Virus record (IMG/VR): IMGVR_UViG_3300033571_010153
Location: 1 to 21,893 of that record
From: a virus
DNA length: 21,893 bases
Strand: one strand, 5' to 3'
Shown: in pieces, positions 20,396-21,893 of the stretch
How positions within the stretch are numbered: position 1 is the stretch's first letter
Layout of the letters: every line of letters begins with the position of its first letter
Notes under the pieces: model-generated
The model's database searches: none
The model's input: the letters and a program-made list of their open reading frames with translations, nothing else
What the model was told of the DNA's origin: nothing
Translations under genes and position numbers: made by a program

Positions 20396-21893
20396 CTAGC
20401 ACTGCCCGTAACGCGGGTCAGCACCAGCCTCGCAATTCAGTGGTAGTTCTGGTGCCCACGAGGGGCGTATCTTCATGCACAACCCAACGTATTCAAGCCC
20501 GCGCTCTTTCTCCGCTTCCGGCACCAACACACACACGGCATCATGCACAGTCATAACAACTTTGTACTTCTGGGCTATGCGCAACAACTGTTCGCCTACA
20601 ACTATGCGGGCCAGCGCCTGCACGCAATTTTCAACAACTTTGCCCCCGTATATCCTGTTTGGTATGGTCGTCCGGCCTTTCTTGGTGTCATATACAAACT
20701 CGACCCTACCCTCCTCGTTCTTGACACGTCTAAGGTTAGGATACTTTATGTACAACCCGTTTGGCAAGCGTATTCCCTTACGACCTTCAACAATTACTAC
20801 ACCTTCTTTACCGAACGGTATAGTCTTGTCTTCAAGTATAGCACCCAGCACTTGCTGCCCTTGTTTCCACAACTCCGGAATAGCTTTGTATGTACTACGG
20901 TACACACTAATGATGCGCTCACACTCCTCAAGGGGTAGGTCAACACCAAAGTTTTTAAGCTGCGCGTGGAACTTCTTGTACCCCATACCAAACCCACAGT
21001 TATGGACTATGAGTGGCCCGGCATCTGTCGCAATTGTGAATCTGTTCCTCGGCCCTGCGTAGGCGATGTCGTAGGTCATCAAGTTCCGTTTGCAATACTC
21101 GAACTTTACGTTTGTTCCTTGCGTTCTCCGCTCTCGTGACGAACCGGAGATTTCCCGGCTCATATCCTCGGTTGTTGTCAATCCGGTCAATATCAAGCTT
21201 GGGGTCGTCCCAGTGTTCAAGTGTGAGCAAGTATTGGAGGAATGCGCCCCTGTCAGTTCTCCACGGGGCATACACTTCAATGCCGCGCCCCCCATAGTCT
21301 TCATGTTGGCTACCAGTTGTACTATGGCATCGTGATATGCAACTAGAGATGCGGTTGAGCAGCCGCTCCCGATGTTCATCGTCCGGAAGTATGTCGCTAT
21401 ACCCCCAATAAAGTTTGCGAGTGCGCGTAGAGGACTTTTTAGCGCAGACGTTGCACCGGGTGGACTTGAAGTTTTTGAAGTTGTGCCTGTCAACCCGGTA
21501 CTCCCCACTTCCACAGTCGCACCGCACAATGAGCGCCGCGACGCCACCCCGGACTCCTCGGATATACCCAGTAACGGTAAGCTTGCCGCTGCGGTCTCCA
21601 ATGCTTGGGAGCGGGTAGCTTCGCCTAGCACCACATATTGCCATTCCTTCCATTGCGTCCCGCACAATACTCGGTGATCCGGCGTCAACCAAACGCCGCA
21701 ACTCTTCCACGTCTCTTTGACGCCTTTCTTCAGTAATCCGTGATGGCATACCCAATCCTCCCCATCCCAAAGTTTGTCGTGTAGGGTGACCTCTTCTATT
21801 GGCTTCCACCCCGAGTTACAGAGTACTGGAGTTCCTTCGGCAACACAACCCAATATAGTAGTCTTGCCATTAAAACGTTCCTCTTTGCTAACC
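20396..21893 (-). CDS. Family A DNA polymerase, intein-interrupted, 5' end missing
   Basis: The frame runs off the right edge, so the exonuclease domain and motif A are outside. Visible N-extein: RFNGKTTILG. Visible C-extein: CGFGMGYKKF onward. Joined, they give the O-helix (motif B) pattern R-x3-K-x6-GFGMG of Pol I-like polymerases, which binds the incoming nucleotide. Further on are IRLPNGLYIKYPNL, the conserved VQALARIVVGEQLLRIA helix and motif C MTVHDAV, whose Asp is a catalytic metal ligand; Ala replaces the usual Glu after it. It replicates the phage genome. The host protein is inactive until the 283-residue intein (20999-21847) splices out between G and C. The TTG at 21853 is not the start: the frame is open through it to the edge. 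Confidence 0.93.
   Translation of the reverse strand, partial: VSKEERFNGKTTILGCVAEGTPVLCNSGWKPIEEVTLHDKLWDGEDWVCHHGLLKKGVKETWKSCGVWLTPDHRVLCGTQWKEWQYVVLGEATRSQALETAAASLPLLGISEESGVASRRSLCGATVEVGSTGLTGTTSKTSSPPGATSALKSPLRALANFIGGIATYFRTMNIGSGCSTASLVAYHDAIVQLVANMKTMGGAALKCMPRGELTGAHSSNTCSHLNTGTTPSLILTGLTTTEDMSREISGSSRERRTQGTNVKFEYCKRNLMTYDIAYAGPRNRFTIATDAGPLIVHNCGFGMGYKKFHAQLKNFGVDLPLEECERIISVYRSTYKAIPELWKQGQQVLGAILEDKTIPFGKEGVVIVEGRKGIRLPNGLYIKYPNLRRVKNEEGRVEFVYDTKKGRTTIPNRIYGGKVVENCVQALARIVVGEQLLRIAQKYKVVMTVHDAVCVLVPEAEKERGLEYVGLCMKIRPSWAPELPLNCEAGADPRYGQC
21000..21749 (-). CDS. HNH homing endonuclease nested out of frame in intein
   Basis: A complete 249-codon gene in the -1 frame relative to the intein, same strand. 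ATG 21749 is 7 bases after GGGGAGG. Residues 51-60 (GDRSGKLTVT) and a CxC/CxxC zinc site (C77, C79, C99, C102) match the N-terminal domain of free-standing phage HNH nucleases. Residues 113-215 match their catalytic region: LNRISSCISRC, DYGGRGIEVY, LDIDRIDNN at 185-193, GYEPGNLRFVT and NARNKR. Residues 216-249 are a likely helix with HNCDRC. The TAA stop lies in the codons of the intein's last two residues. A GTG at 21809 would add 20 residues but has no comparable ribosome site. The enzyme would be made separately from the polymerase precursor. Target is presumably the intein-less polymerase gene; activity is inferred. Confidence 0.88.
   Translation of the reverse strand: MPSRITEERRQRDVEELRRLVDAGSPSIVRDAMEGMAICGARRSYPLPSIGDRSGKLTVTGYIRGVRGGVAALIVRCDCGSGEYRVDRHNFKNFKSTRCNVCAKKSSTRTRKLYWGYSDILPDDEHRERLLNRISSCISRCHSTTGSQHEDYGGRGIEVYAPWRTDRGAFLQYLLTLEHWDDPKLDIDRIDNNRGYEPGNLRFVTRAENARNKRKVRVLQTELDDLRHRLRRAEEQIHNCDRCRATHSP
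21757..21763 (-). promoter_or_regulatory. Shine-Dalgarno of nested HNH gene
   Basis: GGGGAGG lies 7 bases before ATG 21749. In the intein frame the same bases form part of the codons for DGED of the conserved LWDGEDWV stretch, so one sequence serves as protein motif and ribosome site. It decides the start of the nested gene over the upstream GTG. Confidence 0.75.

Larger units (their letters stand above)
20999..21847 (-). mobile_element. Intein in polymerase motif B
   Basis: The intein has 283 residues. Block A is CVAEGTPVLCNSGWKPIEEV with nucleophile C1; LWDGEDWVCHHG follows at 27-38; block B is TPDH (T55, H58); block F is YDIAYAGPRNRFTIA at about 259-273; block G is GPLIVHN with H282 and N283, followed by Cys +1 of the polymerase. 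All residues for standard splicing are present. Residues about 92-250 form a Ser/Thr/Gly-rich linker with no LAGLIDADG or HNH motif in this frame, so in its own frame this is a mini-intein with an over-long linker. The linker DNA encodes an HNH nuclease in another frame (21000-21749). Confidence 0.94.

Noticed and set aside
21750-21809. GTG at 21809 as start of the nested nuclease
   Set aside because: It has no good ribosome site and adds 20 residues of unconvincing sequence, whereas ATG 21749 has GGGGAGG at ideal spacing.
20999-21847. Frameshift error splitting an ordinary in-frame HNH intein
   Set aside because: Both frames are open across the entire overlap and each has intact ends: the intein keeps blocks A, B, F and G in one frame, and the nuclease has its own Shine-Dalgarno, ATG and stop. 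No single or double indel is needed to explain it.
21851-21853. TTG at 21853 as the polymerase start
   Set aside because: The frame continues upstream with conserved motif B residues (RFNGKTTIL) to the window edge.

Overview
The window is a piece of a tailed-phage genome. A block of virion genes reads rightward (1-8706) and a block of replication, nuclease and small accessory genes reads leftward (8703-21893). The blocks converge and their stop codons overlap by 4 bases. Genes are tightly packed, mostly with clear Shine-Dalgarno sites and stop/start overlaps, so the host is a bacterium using ordinary Shine-Dalgarno initiation. The small early proteins, the large polyvalent virion protein, the family A DNA polymerase and the primase-helicase resemble uncultured aquatic phages, probably with podovirus-like morphology. 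That placement is inference: no capsid, terminase or tail gene lies in the window. No integrase, tRNA or CRISPR array was seen by eye.

Rightward block: three genes of increasing size (at least 237, 484 and 2171 codons). The third has hydrophobic segments and an HExxH metallopeptidase motif. Order and composition suggest internal virion (DNA ejection) proteins.

Leftward block, in transcription order from the right edge: a family A DNA polymerase interrupted at its O-helix motif by a 283-residue intein; a 174-base intergenic region with a strong inverted repeat; a string of small overlapping genes (20221 down to 16936) with zinc-finger proteins and a DUF3310 protein; a SleB-type cell-wall hydrolase; two PD-(D/E)XK nucleases; a basic HNH-like protein; a SNF2-type helicase; a near-consensus sigma70 promoter; then a conserved coiled-coil protein, a possible ssDNA-binding protein, a small HTH protein and a primase-polymerase/helicase. 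Together these form a replication and recombination module.

The standout is at the right end. Inside the intein, on the same strand but in the -1 frame, lies a complete 249-codon HNH endonuclease gene. It has its own GGGGAGG Shine-Dalgarno 7 bases before an ATG and ends 1 base short of the intein's last codon's first base position, with its TAA stop formed by the codons for the intein's final His-Asn. About 88% of the intein DNA is therefore read in two frames: one gives the protein-splicing domain, the other what looks like a free-standing homing endonuclease. Homing inteins normally carry the nuclease in frame as part of the spliced-out protein, so this out-of-frame arrangement is the best candidate here for an undescribed system.
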